Shown here: positions 40,066 through 49,313 of the stretch, piece after piece
How the letters are laid out: every line of letters starts with the position of its first letter
Numbering within the stretch: position 1 is the first letter of the stretch
Assembly: GCA_963705275.1 (NCBI GenBank)
Contig: OY970063.1
Location: forward strand, 620,001-684,000
DNA from: Fen-1135 sp963705275
Lineage (GTDB): Bacteria; Desulfobacterota; Syntrophia; Syntrophales; UBA2185
Direction of reading: 5' to 3'
Length of the DNA stretch: 64,000 bases
Translations under genes and position numbers: made by a program
The notes under the pieces: generated by a model
Told to the model about the DNA's origin: nothing
Databases searched by the model: none
The model's input: only the letters and a program-made list of their open reading frames with translations

Positions 40066-40294
40066 GATTACGTTTGCGCAGATTCTGGGAAAAATTCTTA
40101 TTGTATTCGTCCAATCATACCAGATATGCATATCTCCTCTTTTTACTCCATGTTGCCGTTTTCATCCATCCTGCTCCGAATATGCCATAGATGCAATCCG
40201 GCGATACGGCCCGGTTAGAGGGCCGTATATTGCGCTGATGCGGCTGTTTCGGTGCCACCCTCTTCACCCCGGCGGTTACGATCCTATTAAATAG
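40058..40294 (+). CDS. yidD: Membrane protein insertion efficiency factor YidD
   Basis: This small inner-membrane-associated protein helps YidC. Its 78 residues include the conserved CCRFHPSCSEYAIDAI and RCHPLHPGGYDPI. The gene sits between rnpA and yidC, the conserved location. Confidence 0.97.
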   Translation: MYKITFAQILGKILIVFVQSYQICISPLFTPCCRFHPSCSEYAIDAIRRYGPVRGPYIALMRLFRCHPLHPGGYDPIK

Positions 40295-40318
40295 AACTCT
40301 AAAGTACGGAGGTATTGA

Positions 40319-41929
40319 ATGGACAAGAAGGCCTTTCTTGCCATAATCCTGTCAGTGGCGGTTATTCTCATATGGCAGGCATTTTTTGTAAAAAAACCGC
40401 CTCAGCAACAGCCGGAATCCGCACGGCAGGAGACAGCAATTAAGGAGAAACCCGCCAGTAAGACAGTTGCCCCGGAACAGGCAACGGCAGTTAAGACGAA
40501 AACTGTCCTGTCAAAGCCGGCCATGGGAACCGAGAGGGATATCCCTGTTGAGACTTCTCTTTATAAAGCTGTCTTCACTACTAGAGGAAGCAGCCTAAAA
40601 TCATACAAACTGAAGAATTACCGCGGCTCTCTCGACAAGGACTCGGAACCTATTGAGCTAGTCCAGGTTCTGGACGGCATGCCGAGACCTCTCACAATGA
40701 CCTTCCCCGAATCAAGTGTCGACGTTCATCCGGAAAGTATATTCACATCGGATACGGCATCAATCGATATGATGCAAAATCCCCAGAGCACTAAACTCAC
40801 CTTCACGCAGACATACGCCAATGAGATGAAAGAAGAAAAGATATTCACGTTCTATCCTGATAAATACGCCTTTGATTTGGAAGTGAAAATACATAACTTA
40901 TCAAAAGGAGCTCTCAGTGAAAGTGCGCTTCTTTCCTGGAATCAGTACGTTGATCCCAAATCAGAATCAGACAGTTACGGGCACGACGGACCCATTTCTT
41001 ACATTGCCAATAGCATAGATCGTTACGAAGTCAAAAAAATTGAATCAGGAAAATTGATCGGCCCGGATATTGCCTGGGCGGGGTTTGAGAGCAAGTATTT
41101 TATTGCCGCCATGGTGCCGCAAAATCCGACGCTGACCAGCCTTGCTCTTTCCGTGGATCCTCGAAACATGGTTTCAGTAAGTATGAAGAGCACGCCCAAT
41201 ATTATTCCCCCCGGGCAGGTCGCGTCTTTTGGCTATTCGTTATATCTCGGGCCTAAGGAGAATGACATTCTCAAGTCTCAGGGAGTTGGCCTCGAGAATG
41301 CTATTGATTTCGGTTCATGGATGAAGTGGCTCGCCATGCCCCTCTTGATCTCCATCAAATTTCTCGACAGCTATGTTCATAACTACGGCATCGCTATAAT
41401 CATCCTGACTATACTGATAAAGATAATTTTTTGGCCACTGGGCAATAAGAGCTACAAATCCATGAAGGAAATGCAGAAACTGCAACCGAAGATAGCCGAA
41501 CTTCGAGAGAAGTACAAAGGCGACAAGGCAAAGCTAAGTCAGGAAACAATGGCCTTGTACAAGACGCACAAAGTAAACCCCCTGGGGGGTTGTCTTCCCA
41601 TGATCATTCAGATACCTGTCTTTTTTGGACTCTATAAGGCCCTCATGTATTCCATTGAACTTCGCCACGCCCCTTTCTACTGGTGGATACAGGATCTGTC
41701 GGCAAAGGACCCTTACTACATTACGCCGATTATCATGGGCGCGACCATGCTCATTCAGCAAAAAATGTCCCCTTCCATGGGAGATCCTATGCAGCAAAAA
41801 ATTATGATGTTGATGCCTGTGGTTTTTACATTTCTGTTTGTTAGCTTTCCATCGGGTCTGGTTATTTACTGGCTCTTTCAAAATGTCCTGAGTATCGGAC
41901 AACAGTACTACATTAATAAACGAAGATAG
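40319..41929 (+). CDS. yidC: Membrane protein insertase YidC
   Basis: It inserts and folds inner-membrane proteins, with or without Sec. The 536 residues show an N-terminal helix (AFLAIILSVAVILIWQAFFV), a proline/glutamine-rich linker, a large periplasmic domain (about 60-340), and the five-helix C-terminal insertase core (IAIIILTILIKIIFWPL onward). It is the Gram-negative long form. It starts 24 nt after yidD. Confidence 0.97.
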   Translation: MDKKAFLAIILSVAVILIWQAFFVKKPPQQQPESARQETAIKEKPASKTVAPEQATAVKTKTVLSKPAMGTERDIPVETSLYKAVFTTRGSSLKSYKLKNYRGSLDKDSEPIELVQVLDGMPRPLTMTFPESSVDVHPESIFTSDTASIDMMQNPQSTKLTFTQTYANEMKEEKIFTFYPDKYAFDLEVKIHNLSKGALSESALLSWNQYVDPKSESDSYGHDGPISYIANSIDRYEVKKIESGKLIGPDIAWAGFESKYFIAAMVPQNPTLTSLALSVDPRNMVSVSMKSTPNIIPPGQVASFGYSLYLGPKENDILKSQGVGLENAIDFGSWMKWLAMPLLISIKFLDSYVHNYGIAIIILTILIKIIFWPLGNKSYKSMKEMQKLQPKIAELREKYKGDKAKLSQETMALYKTHKVNPLGGCLPMIIQIPVFFGLYKALMYSIELRHAPFYWWIQDLSAKDPYYITPIIMGATMLIQQKMSPSMGDPMQQKIMMLMPVVFTFLFVSFPSGLVIYWLFQNVLSIGQQYYINKRR

Positions 41930-41947
41930 TGAGTTGAGGTTGCGACT

Positions 41948-42682
41948 ATGGATTCTATAGAAATCGAAGGAAAAACAATAGATGAGGCCATCGAGAAAGC
42001 CTGTAACGAATTTAATGTTCCGAGAGAAAAGCTTAACATAGAAATCATTTCAGATGGCGCAACGGGATTCCTCGGCCTCGGGTCAAAGAAGGCAAAGATA
42101 AGAGCGAGCATCATGTCCATAGATATGGCCATAGATACACCGACTCCGCCATCCCAAAAGGGCGCTCAAAAGAAATCATCTGTCATTTCAAGTTCGATGG
42201 AACCAGAAGAGCCCAAAGATTCCGCAGAGACCCCGGGAATGAGGGCAAAAAGAATCCTGGAAGGCATCTTGCTGCGAATGAACCTCGATTGCCTCATAAC
42301 AGTTGAGGAAACTGCCGATACGATTCTGCTGAATATTAAAGGCGATGGCAGTGGCTTGCTCATAGGCAAGAGGGGGCAGAACCTGGATGCTATACAGTAC
42401 ATTGTGAACAAGGCCGTGAGTAAGTATACGAATAACCGCAAAATGATCGTCGTGGATACGGAATCCTACAGGGGAAAAAGGGAGGAGTCACTCATCGCCT
42501 TGGCCGAAAAGCTGGCGGAGAAAGTAAAGAAATCAAAGAAGGCATTGACTGTCGGACACATGAACGCCCATGACCGCCGCGTCATCCACCTGGCCCTGCA
42601 AAATGATGAGTCATTAACTACAAGAAGTCGGGGTGAAGGGGAATTCAGAAAGATTGTTATCATACCTGCCAAAAAGGGTTAG
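41948..42682 (+). CDS. jag: RNA-binding protein Jag/KhpB
   Basis: The 244 residues contain an N-terminal Jag domain (SIEIEGKTIDEAIEKAC, GATGFLGLGSKKA), a linker, a KH domain (GLLIGKRGQNLDAIQ), and an R3H domain (NAHDRRVIHLALQND). It binds RNA and in other bacteria works with KhpA in cell-envelope control. The ATG lies 19 nt after yidC. Confidence 0.95.
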   Translation: MDSIEIEGKTIDEAIEKACNEFNVPREKLNIEIISDGATGFLGLGSKKAKIRASIMSIDMAIDTPTPPSQKGAQKKSSVISSSMEPEEPKDSAETPGMRAKRILEGILLRMNLDCLITVEETADTILLNIKGDGSGLLIGKRGQNLDAIQYIVNKAVSKYTNNRKMIVVDTESYRGKREESLIALAEKLAEKVKKSKKALTVGHMNAHDRRVIHLALQNDESLTTRSRGEGEFRKIVIIPAKKG

Positions 42683-42892
42683 GTGTGACGGCGTCCTGAA
42701 TGAAAGGCAGTGCTATACACTTCTTCTTCATCCTTTCTCTCGCAAGGTCGGGGCAAGCTATTGAGAGCGCCTTTGCATATCTTACGCATTAGGCGACTTC
42801 TATTCTGAGTCCTGCAGAACACGCGCCTCGTAGCTTTCTCTTTTATCATCTTCTTCTTCACCCAATATTTGGCTTTTGCGAGGTTATAAGAC

Positions 42893-44269
42893 GTGGAAGA
42901 CACGATAGCGGCCATTGCCACTCCTCCCGGTACTGGATCAATCGGCATAATACGGGTCAGCGGCCCGAGATCCAGAGATATAGCCTCCCTCATTTTTAGA
43001 CCATCAAACAAGACTGTCGGCTTCGATAGCCATCGACTCTATCATGGAGACATCATTTCACCTGACACGGGCAGAGTCATCGACGAAGTCCTCATTTCCT
43101 TCATGATGAAACCCCGCTCTTATACGGGAGAGGACATACTGGAGATCAATTGCCATGGCAGCGCCTTTATTCTGCAGTCCGTGCTTTCTCTAGTGATCAA
43201 GGCAGGCGCACGTCTTGCTGAACCTGGAGAATTCACTAAACGGGCCTATCTCAACAACCGAATCAATCTTTCTCAGGCGGAGGCCGTTGCTGAAACAATC
43301 ATGGCAAAAACCGACCGGGCGCTTGACCTGGCTGTTTCCCATCTCAAAGGCGGCTTGGCTGACAAAATTGAAACTATACGTAATGCGATTATTGATATTC
43401 TCGCCAACATCGAGACTTCCATTGATTTCTCAGACGAAGACATAGCTGTCGGCAATCCGCCAAGTGTCGCCAGAGACATCGAGGCCATCATAGGCGAACT
43501 CAATAGGCTTGCTTCAACATACAGTGAAGGAAAGATATACAGGGATGGTATCAGTGCAGTAATTACAGGAAGGCCTAATGTAGGAAAGTCAAGTCTCTTA
43601 AACAGGCTTCTCGGCGAAAAAAGGGCAATTGTTACGTCCATCCCGGGGACGACGAGGGACATTATCGAGGAGATAATCCCTATAAAGGGTGTGCCGGTGA
43701 AACTCGTGGACACGGCGGGAATAAGAGAGCCGCAGAACATCATCGAAAGAGAAGGCGTTAACCTGGTATGGGAAAAGCTTTCACAGGCGGACTTGGTGAT
43801 TGTTGTAGTTGACGGCAGCGAGAGCTTGACGAAAGAGGACGACGAGATCATCAAGAAGTGCAGAGGGAAGAAATCGGTCCTGGCGATTAATAAAGCCGAT
43901 CTTCCCCATGTCGTTGACGAGCAGGAGTTGGCAAGTCTTGCTCGGGACGTCATGCCCCCCATATGGATATCAGCAATACATGGCGATGGCATACCGGAGC
44001 TCAAAGATGCCATCCACAGCCTCGCTTTGGACGGCGTTGACCGCGGTCATACCCTGAACATTGTATCCAACATCCGCCATAAAATGGCCATTGAAAAAAC
44101 AAAGGATATGCTGTCAAAAGCCAAGGACGGCATCCTTCAAGGACTATCTCCTGAAATCCCTGCCTTTGATATCCGCCAAGCTCTTGAAAGACTTGGCGAA
44201 ATAGCCGGAGAAACGATCACCGAAGAAGTGCTGGAGAGGATATTCGCTACTTTTTGCATAGGCAAGTGA
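42893..44269 (+). CDS. mnmE: tRNA-modifying GTPase MnmE
   Basis: With MnmG it builds the cmnm5 group on U34 of several tRNAs. The 458 residues have a folate-binding N-terminal domain (APGTGSIG-type start, here IATPPGTGSIGIIRVSGP), helical domain, inserted GTPase (GRPNVGKSSLLNRLLG, DTAGIRE, NKAD), and the C-terminal CIGK with the essential cysteine. The start is a GTG at 42893. The 210-nt gap after jag holds nothing recognisable. Confidence 0.97.
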   Translation: MEDTIAAIATPPGTGSIGIIRVSGPRSRDIASLIFRPSNKTVGFDSHRLYHGDIISPDTGRVIDEVLISFMMKPRSYTGEDILEINCHGSAFILQSVLSLVIKAGARLAEPGEFTKRAYLNNRINLSQAEAVAETIMAKTDRALDLAVSHLKGGLADKIETIRNAIIDILANIETSIDFSDEDIAVGNPPSVARDIEAIIGELNRLASTYSEGKIYRDGISAVITGRPNVGKSSLLNRLLGEKRAIVTSIPGTTRDIIEEIIPIKGVPVKLVDTAGIREPQNIIEREGVNLVWEKLSQADLVIVVVDGSESLTKEDDEIIKKCRGKKSVLAINKADLPHVVDEQELASLARDVMPPIWISAIHGDGIPELKDAIHSLALDGVDRGHTLNIVSNIRHKMAIEKTKDMLSKAKDGILQGLSPEIPAFDIRQALERLGEIAGETITEEVLERIFATFCIGK

Positions 44270-44318
44270 ATTCAAGTTTTGTGAAATATCTTCTGAAGCC
44301 ATCAAAAACATATTGTCC

Positions 44319-44347
44319 TTTACAAGGCATATCCTTTTCAGTATATT
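44319..44347 (+). promoter_or_regulatory. Candidate promoter of the exported-protein/CsgG-like pair
   Basis: TTTACA and TATATT are separated by 17 nt, 42 nt before the start at 44390, which has GGAGGTGA in front. Confidence 0.6.
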
Positions 44348-44389
44348 TTTTGGCGGTTCTTAAGATCGTACTTTGGAGGTGAAGGCACG

Positions 44390-45520
44390 ATGCACGGAAG
44401 AAACATCGTTATTGTTCTAATGTTACTGAGCTTCGTCTCCGTATCAGCCGGCCTGTGTCAGGAAAAGTGCGTAAGTTCCCAGGGAGAGGCAGCTGTCATC
44501 AATAATGACCTCCCTTCGGCAAAGACGGAAGCGATTGCCAGGGCGAAGTGGGCGGCCATCGAGCAGACCGTCGGAACAGAAGTCAAGGCGCAGAGCTTTG
44601 TTCAAAATTTCACGCTTGTCGAAGACGTGATAAAGACGCAGGTCGGAGGGGTTGTCAAGAGTTACAAGCTACTGGACCAAACCAGGAAAGAAGACATGTT
44701 CACCGTAAAGATCACGGCATGTGTTGAGCCTTCTAGGGCAAGAGAAGCCGTTTCCTCACTTGCCCTGAATAACTCGCTTGCTGTGTTTATCCCCGCACGG
44801 AAACCAGGCAAACGTGGAGATGAATTCGAGGAAACGAATATCCTTTCAGAAACCCTTATCGGGAAACTCACCGATCAAAATTATAAGGTCATTGATGTGG
44901 CTCCCACGCAGGCCGTTGATGCCCGCGAAATCGAAAAGGCAGTGCAAAGCGGGAGCACCATGGCCGTGAGGAGCATGATGTATAAATTCCTCTCCAACAT
45001 CATCATCATAGGTAAAGTCGATTACACCATTTCAACAAGAAAGGGAGAAGATATTGGATACGGGCTCTCCATGCCATTCAATAATGTGACGGTGAGACTG
45101 ACTTACCGCATCGTTGCCAAGAACAACAAGACAGGCAGTATGGAAATTCTCACGGCGGATACGGCACAGGGCAAAGGTCTTGCCAACAACGTTGAGGATG
45201 CCGCCGCAGAAGCTCTTAAAGACCTCGCAGAAAAGCTGACTCCCAGAATACTCGATAAAGTTGCATCCTACGTCCAGGGCAATGTCAAGAAGGTGCGCAT
45301 AAAGGTCAACGGGATAACGGACATTGACACGAACATGGACATAAAAAATATGTTGCAGAATATTGTCTGGGTAACAGGTGTAGAGGATAAACAGATGGGC
45401 GAGTTCATCGTCAGCTACCCGGAAAACTCAATCTATCTTGCCAACAGCATAAAGCAGAAGGGTAACTTTAACGTCGTAAATTTCTCACCCTATTCCTTTA
45501 CATTGGATTTTCAGAAGTAA
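44390..45520 (+). CDS. Exported protein with a FlgT-N-like domain
   Basis: The 376-residue protein has a signal peptide (VIVLMLLSFVSVSAGLCQ). A domain resembling the N-terminal part of FlgT/LPP20-type proteins follows: SSQGEAAVINNDLPSAKTEA, IEQTVGTEVKAQ and GGVVKSYKLLDQ. The middle and C-terminal regions have no family I recognise. It is paired with a CsgG-like lipoprotein 13 nt downstream. FlgT-like and CsgG-like domains occur together in outer-membrane machines, so a shared envelope function is inferred. Confidence 0.8.
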   Translation: MHGRNIVIVLMLLSFVSVSAGLCQEKCVSSQGEAAVINNDLPSAKTEAIARAKWAAIEQTVGTEVKAQSFVQNFTLVEDVIKTQVGGVVKSYKLLDQTRKEDMFTVKITACVEPSRAREAVSSLALNNSLAVFIPARKPGKRGDEFEETNILSETLIGKLTDQNYKVIDVAPTQAVDAREIEKAVQSGSTMAVRSMMYKFLSNIIIIGKVDYTISTRKGEDIGYGLSMPFNNVTVRLTYRIVAKNNKTGSMEILTADTAQGKGLANNVEDAAAEALKDLAEKLTPRILDKVASYVQGNVKKVRIKVNGITDIDTNMDIKNMLQNIVWVTGVEDKQMGEFIVSYPENSIYLANSIKQKGNFNVVNFSPYSFTLDFQK

Positions 45521-45533
45521 GGAGGACAGACTT

Positions 45534-46739
45534 ATGCTTAAGAGATTCGCACTACTTTTTCTTGCATCATTCTTTTTGGCTTCCTGTGCCGCTGCTGTAC
45601 CAAAGATCGATCCAACGGCATATCCCATTGATAAGGGACCGAAGGAGTCGCCGCCCAAGGTCTGCAAATCGGCCTATGAAGCTATTTTCCCGAAAGTCGC
45701 TGTCGTCAATTTTACAAACAACTCGACCTTTGATTACGCCAATGTGGTACAGTCCAACGTGCAGGGGGCCAGCCAGCGGACAGCCGCAGGAGGGGCCGCC
45801 GTCGGCGTCGCTCCCGGAGCCGCAGGTGTTGTCTGGGGTTCAAAGGAAAAGCGCCAATTTCAGCGAGATTCCGAGACAACGCAGAGAAAAGTTAATGCAA
45901 AACTCTCTGAAAGTGTCGAAGACGGCGTGATGGATGAATTAGTCAACATGGGAGGGGCGAAGGTTTTTACGAGAAAGGAAATGGAGAAGATCATATCGGA
46001 GCAGAAGTTTCAGCGTTCAGGACTAGTGGATGAATCAACGTTAGTGAGCCTCGGAAAATTTGCAGGCGTAAAATACATCATCACGGGTTCGGTCAATAAC
46101 GTTGATCTCGCATACAAGACGCATGAGTCCGCAAGACAAGGTCTGGGGAAAGGAGGCAGCGGCAACTGGGGGGTTGATCTCTTAGGGTCGTTAATGGCAG
46201 CCAATCTGGAAGCCCAGGAAGGCTGGAACGTCGGCACGGAGTTGACCATGAGGATCCTCGATGTGGAAACAGGGGAGGTTCTTTTATCAGATAAGGTCAT
46301 CGGGAGAACCAATCTCGGCAAAATCCCTTACCCTAACTATGATGTCTTGGTCGGCGGCATCAAGAAGGCTGCATCCAAAGGAATAGAGAACACGATACCA
46401 AAACTCTCCAAATGGTTCACCGTCAAGGGTTACATAAGACAATTACGAACACGCCAGGATGAAAAAGAAAGGTATGCAAATATAAACATTGGCGAAAAGG
46501 CTGGACTCAAGCCGGGCTCAAAGATGATTGCTTACACATTCGAGGAAATGGAGGATGAAGATCCGGTGAGCGGAAGCAAGAAGATAACCTGCAGTATTGT
46601 GCGATTGCCTGTTGAGCTGACCGTGACCGACCAACTCCAGGCCGAAAGCGCATGGACCGCAGTGGAAGGCAAACCGCAAGATTTAAAACGGGTAAAGGTT
46701 GGTCAGTTGGTGGAAAGACGACCCTTTGGCAGGCGGTGA
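45534..46739 (+). CDS. CsgG-like outer-membrane lipoprotein
   Basis: The 401 residues begin with a lipoprotein signal (LFLASFFLASC, lipobox cysteine C18). A CsgG-type domain follows over about 50-290 (VAVVNFTNN, DELVNMGGAKVFTRKEMEKI, GVKYIITGSVNNVD, VETGEVLLSDKV). A long C-terminal extension adds about 110 residues. CsgG forms the curli secretion pore, but here no csgA, csgB, csgE or csgF is seen. The glycine/alanine-rich segment TAAGGAAVGVAPGAAGVVWG is unusual. A terminator follows at 46753-46780. Confidence 0.85.
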   Translation: MLKRFALLFLASFFLASCAAAVPKIDPTAYPIDKGPKESPPKVCKSAYEAIFPKVAVVNFTNNSTFDYANVVQSNVQGASQRTAAGGAAVGVAPGAAGVVWGSKEKRQFQRDSETTQRKVNAKLSESVEDGVMDELVNMGGAKVFTRKEMEKIISEQKFQRSGLVDESTLVSLGKFAGVKYIITGSVNNVDLAYKTHESARQGLGKGGSGNWGVDLLGSLMAANLEAQEGWNVGTELTMRILDVETGEVLLSDKVIGRTNLGKIPYPNYDVLVGGIKKAASKGIENTIPKLSKWFTVKGYIRQLRTRQDEKERYANINIGEKAGLKPGSKMIAYTFEEMEDEDPVSGSKKITCSIVRLPVELTVTDQLQAESAWTAVEGKPQDLKRVKVGQLVERRPFGRR

Positions 46740-46752
46740 AAATAGATAAGCA

Positions 46753-46780
46753 GGGATGGATTTTGAACCATCCCTGGTTT
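46753..46780 (+). terminator. Terminator after the CsgG-like gene
   Basis: GGGATGG and CCATCCC form a 7-bp stem with an 8-nt loop, followed by a T-rich stretch. The next gene converges from the other strand and its stop is at 46786, so this may also serve as a shared terminator. Confidence 0.7.
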
Positions 46781-46785
46781 ATTTC

Positions 46786-47532
46786 TTACTTTCCCTCCAT
46801 GCCCTCGATAAAGGCCATCACGTTTTGACCCAGAACGGAGTGGTTATACCCGCCTTCCAGAATGGCAAAACACCCTCCACCGTTTTTCTTGCTGGCCTCC
46901 CTCACCATTTTTCCGATTGCCGTGTAATCAGATGTGGAAAGCAACCCGCCCCAATCCTCTTCATGATTATCAAAACCCGCAGAAACTCCTATGATATCTA
47001 CCTTCTCTTCAGATAGGCGGCTCTTCACACTTTTCAGATACTCTTCCGGGTAGGACGCCGTAGGATTGTAGAGCGACACGTATCCGGTCCCTTCGAGGAT
47101 ATTCATCGTCCCATCTCCGAAGTGCAGATCGATATCCAGCACGAAGGCCTTCTTTATCCGCTTTTCCCGCTTTAACTTTTCCAGGGCAATTGCCATATTG
47201 TTGAAATAGCAGAATCCCCATGCACTATTGGCCGAGGCATGGTGCCCGGGCGGCCTGATCAGGGCAAAGCATGGCTCCAGCAAGCCAATCTCGGCAGCCT
47301 GTATGGCACCCCCGGCGGCAAGTGCGGCAATATCATAGATGCCCTCTCTGGCAACCCTTTCCATATGGGATGGCGTATGGCAGGCGGCAATGTCTTCTTT
47401 CCGGGCAGGCACCGCATTGACAAAAGTCACCTGATCGCGGATTGCCTTAACAACTGCCTCTATACGGCCCGGAGCAGCGGCAGGATCAGAACAATATGAT
47501 TGGTTAAAATCTTCATGATAAATGACCTTCAT
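46786..47532 (-). CDS. Histone deacetylase family (Zn-dependent deacetylase/acetylpolyamine amidohydrolase-like)
   Basis: The 248 residues have the arginase/deacetylase-fold zinc motifs: RPPGHHA (two histidines), DIDLHFGDGT (zinc Asp and His), and a late GVSAGFDNHEEDW aspartate. It removes acyl groups from lysines or polyamines; the substrate cannot be told. The start is set at 47532 with GAGGAGG 7 nt upstream, because the longer frame overlaps the Nudix gene. It is the last gene of a five-gene operon. Confidence 0.92.
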   Translation of the reverse strand: MKVIYHEDFNQSYCSDPAAAPGRIEAVVKAIRDQVTFVNAVPARKEDIAACHTPSHMERVAREGIYDIAALAAGGAIQAAEIGLLEPCFALIRPPGHHASANSAWGFCYFNNMAIALEKLKREKRIKKAFVLDIDLHFGDGTMNILEGTGYVSLYNPTASYPEEYLKSVKSRLSEEKVDIIGVSAGFDNHEEDWGGLLSTSDYTAIGKMVREASKKNGGGCFAILEGGYNHSVLGQNVMAFIEGMEGK

Positions 47533-47534
47533 GA

Positions 47535-47975
47535 TTACACCTCCTCGCGAAAGTGATTTTTGAGAAAATCTAGAATCCTCAGGGTATTTCTTGAGACGTG
47601 CATGTGTCTGAGCTCTGCCGGTGAAACCCACCTGGCCTCGAGGGCATCGTCTGCACCCTTCGCCTCGCCGCAAACGTAATCAGCGATCACGTCCACAATC
47701 ACATAGTGAAACCGAATCCGCCCTTCACTATCCTCTTCGAAGAAATCGAAAGAGTAGACAGGCGCTCCTGCCTTGATGGTAACGCCGGTTTCTTCCAAAA
47801 TCTCCCTTTCGGCGCCTTCCTGCAAGGTTTCGCCTAATTTCAGAGAGCCTCCGGGAATTGCCCAAAGTCCTTTACTCGGATCGACACCGCGCTTCACAAG
47901 GAGCACTTTCCCTTCTTTAATTACGACCGCTCCCACTCCACAAATCGGGCGGTCCGGATATTCACGCCTGGACAT
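47535..47975 (-). CDS. Nudix hydrolase
   Basis: It has 146 residues. The Nudix box is complete: GGSLKLGETLQEGAEREILE, then ETGV. This family cleaves nucleoside diphosphates linked to another group, and substrates vary widely. The start is taken at ATG 47975 with AGAAGG before it. A GTG at 48008 would overlap the upstream stop and is also possible. It lies 2 nt before the deacetylase gene. Confidence 0.9.
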   Translation of the reverse strand: MSRREYPDRPICGVGAVVIKEGKVLLVKRGVDPSKGLWAIPGGSLKLGETLQEGAEREILEETGVTIKAGAPVYSFDFFEEDSEGRIRFHYVIVDVIADYVCGEAKGADDALEARWVSPAELRHMHVSRNTLRILDFLKNHFREEV

Positions 47976-48004
47976 CTTGCTGCCTTCTCTTCTTGCCCTT
48001 GAGT

Positions 48005-48778
48005 TCACTCAATTGTCATGAGCCGGAAGTCAAACTTTGCTTCTATCCACGGTTCGGGATGCGCGTCAAAGACCCTCTCTATAAACACGCAATGTTTCCT
48101 TCTGTCAATCATAATAACTGAAGAGGAGCGGGTTCCGTATATGGGACTAGTTATGAATATGGAGGAAAGAATCCGTTCCCATTCCAGCCCGACTCCCGTA
48201 TCCGGCAGCTCACCGTCGTCCGGTTTTGATCGGTCTTTGAGGATGGCGAAGATCTCCTCGGGAAGAGGATCGTCTTTATCTGCGAGTAGCGACTCCATAG
48301 CCTTTTTCCCCCGCTCAGTCTTGGGCCAGGGCGTATCCAGAAGACAATTGCTCAAGCCGTACAGGCCTGGTGAAAGTTTGCACATTTCACCTCGGTTAGA
48401 AAAATAAAACAGGCGATCTATGTCTCCCATGATCATGTTGAACCCGTTATATTGATCTTTCTTGGCCGTTATCGTTTCAATATACGCTTCCGGATCATAA
48501 TCGCTCAGGAGAAAATCCTTCACGAGCCACCCGCGCGAGGGGGCGTTCCGCCCGAAAGGGGTTGGTTCACGATAGTTCGTGAGCATAGCGATACTTCCCG
48601 TTTTCTTGATGCCCAGCCATGTTCCGCCCCTCTGCAAATCCCTTCCCGCAATAACGCCTACGGCATCCTCCCACAAAGAGACTGGCGCTGAAGGTCTTTC
48701 ATAAAACTCATCCCTGTTCGCAGCAAGGATGAGAGGGTATCTCTCATGAGCTTTGTAGGACAAAAATATCATGCACAT
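48005..48778 (-). CDS. NRDE (TANGO2) family protein
   Basis: The 257 residues start with the family pattern MCMIFLSYKAHERYPLILAA, then the name-giving NRDE. Other family features are GRDLQRGGTWLGI and TNYREP. The human homologue TANGO2 is linked to lipid and heme handling; the bacterial role is unknown. It overlaps the GNAT gene by 10 nt and abuts the Nudix gene, so it is part of the same operon. Confidence 0.9.
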   Translation of the reverse strand: MCMIFLSYKAHERYPLILAANRDEFYERPSAPVSLWEDAVGVIAGRDLQRGGTWLGIKKTGSIAMLTNYREPTPFGRNAPSRGWLVKDFLLSDYDPEAYIETITAKKDQYNGFNMIMGDIDRLFYFSNRGEMCKLSPGLYGLSNCLLDTPWPKTERGKKAMESLLADKDDPLPEEIFAILKDRSKPDDGELPDTGVGLEWERILSSIFITSPIYGTRSSSVIMIDRRKHCVFIERVFDAHPEPWIEAKFDFRLMTIE

Positions 48779-49305
48779 TTCTCAAGCCTCCACAAAAGCC
48801 CATTATCCGTTTCTTTATTTATGACCATGCCGACCTTCTCCAGTACTCTGTGCGACGGCAGATTAGACCTCGTGGTTTCCGCAACCAAGGCCGATATATC
48901 CGGGCGCTGAAAGATCCATGAGATGCCATTCTTCAGAGCCTCCGTCATATACCCCTCTCTTTGATACTCCGGTCTTATCATATAGCCGATTTGAACCGTA
49001 CCGTATTCATCAGGATCTCTCTGAAAACAAAATCCTCCTATGATGGCATTTTCCTTCTTTAATATGATGAGGACGCTTTGCCAGTCCGCATACCATTGAT
49101 CCTGTTTCTTGTTTCTTATTACATCTTCTAGAGAAGCTCTCATCGCTGCTTTTATTTCCCTGTCGATTTTTTCGCCCAGGATCATGCTGGCCAGCTGCAG
49201 GCCCAGCTTTTGCTCAATCTTCTGATGGTCGTCCGGATTTATACTCTCCAGGTCCAGGGGTACCAGCTTCAGTCTCTCCGTTTCTATGGGAATTATATTC
49301 GGCAT
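48769..49305 (-). CDS. GNAT family N-acetyltransferase (RimJ-like)
   Basis: The 178 residues start with an ETERLKLVPLDLESI segment typical of RimJ/RimL-type acetyltransferases. The acetyl-CoA-binding part follows (VQIGYMIRPEYQREGYMTEA, then SHRVLEKVGM). The acceptor could be a protein N-terminus, a lysine or a small molecule. It is 8 nt downstream of the sirtuin gene, which hints at reversible acetylation of a shared target. That is inference. Confidence 0.88.
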   Translation of the reverse strand: MPNIIPIETERLKLVPLDLESINPDDHQKIEQKLGLQLASMILGEKIDREIKAAMRASLEDVIRNKKQDQWYADWQSVLIILKKENAIIGGFCFQRDPDEYGTVQIGYMIRPEYQREGYMTEALKNGISWIFQRPDISALVAETTRSNLPSHRVLEKVGMVINKETDNGLLWRLEKCA

Positions 49306-49313
49306 CTTGTGGC

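Noticed and set aside
42683..42892. Gap between jag and mnmE, checked for a tRNA, small RNA or small gene
   Set aside because: No cloverleaf, stable hairpin or coding signal was found.
43273..44013. 246-codon minus-strand frame opposite mnmE
   Set aside because: Shadow of the mnmE coding strand. Its translation is low-complexity Ser/Ile/Leu and mnmE is unmistakable.
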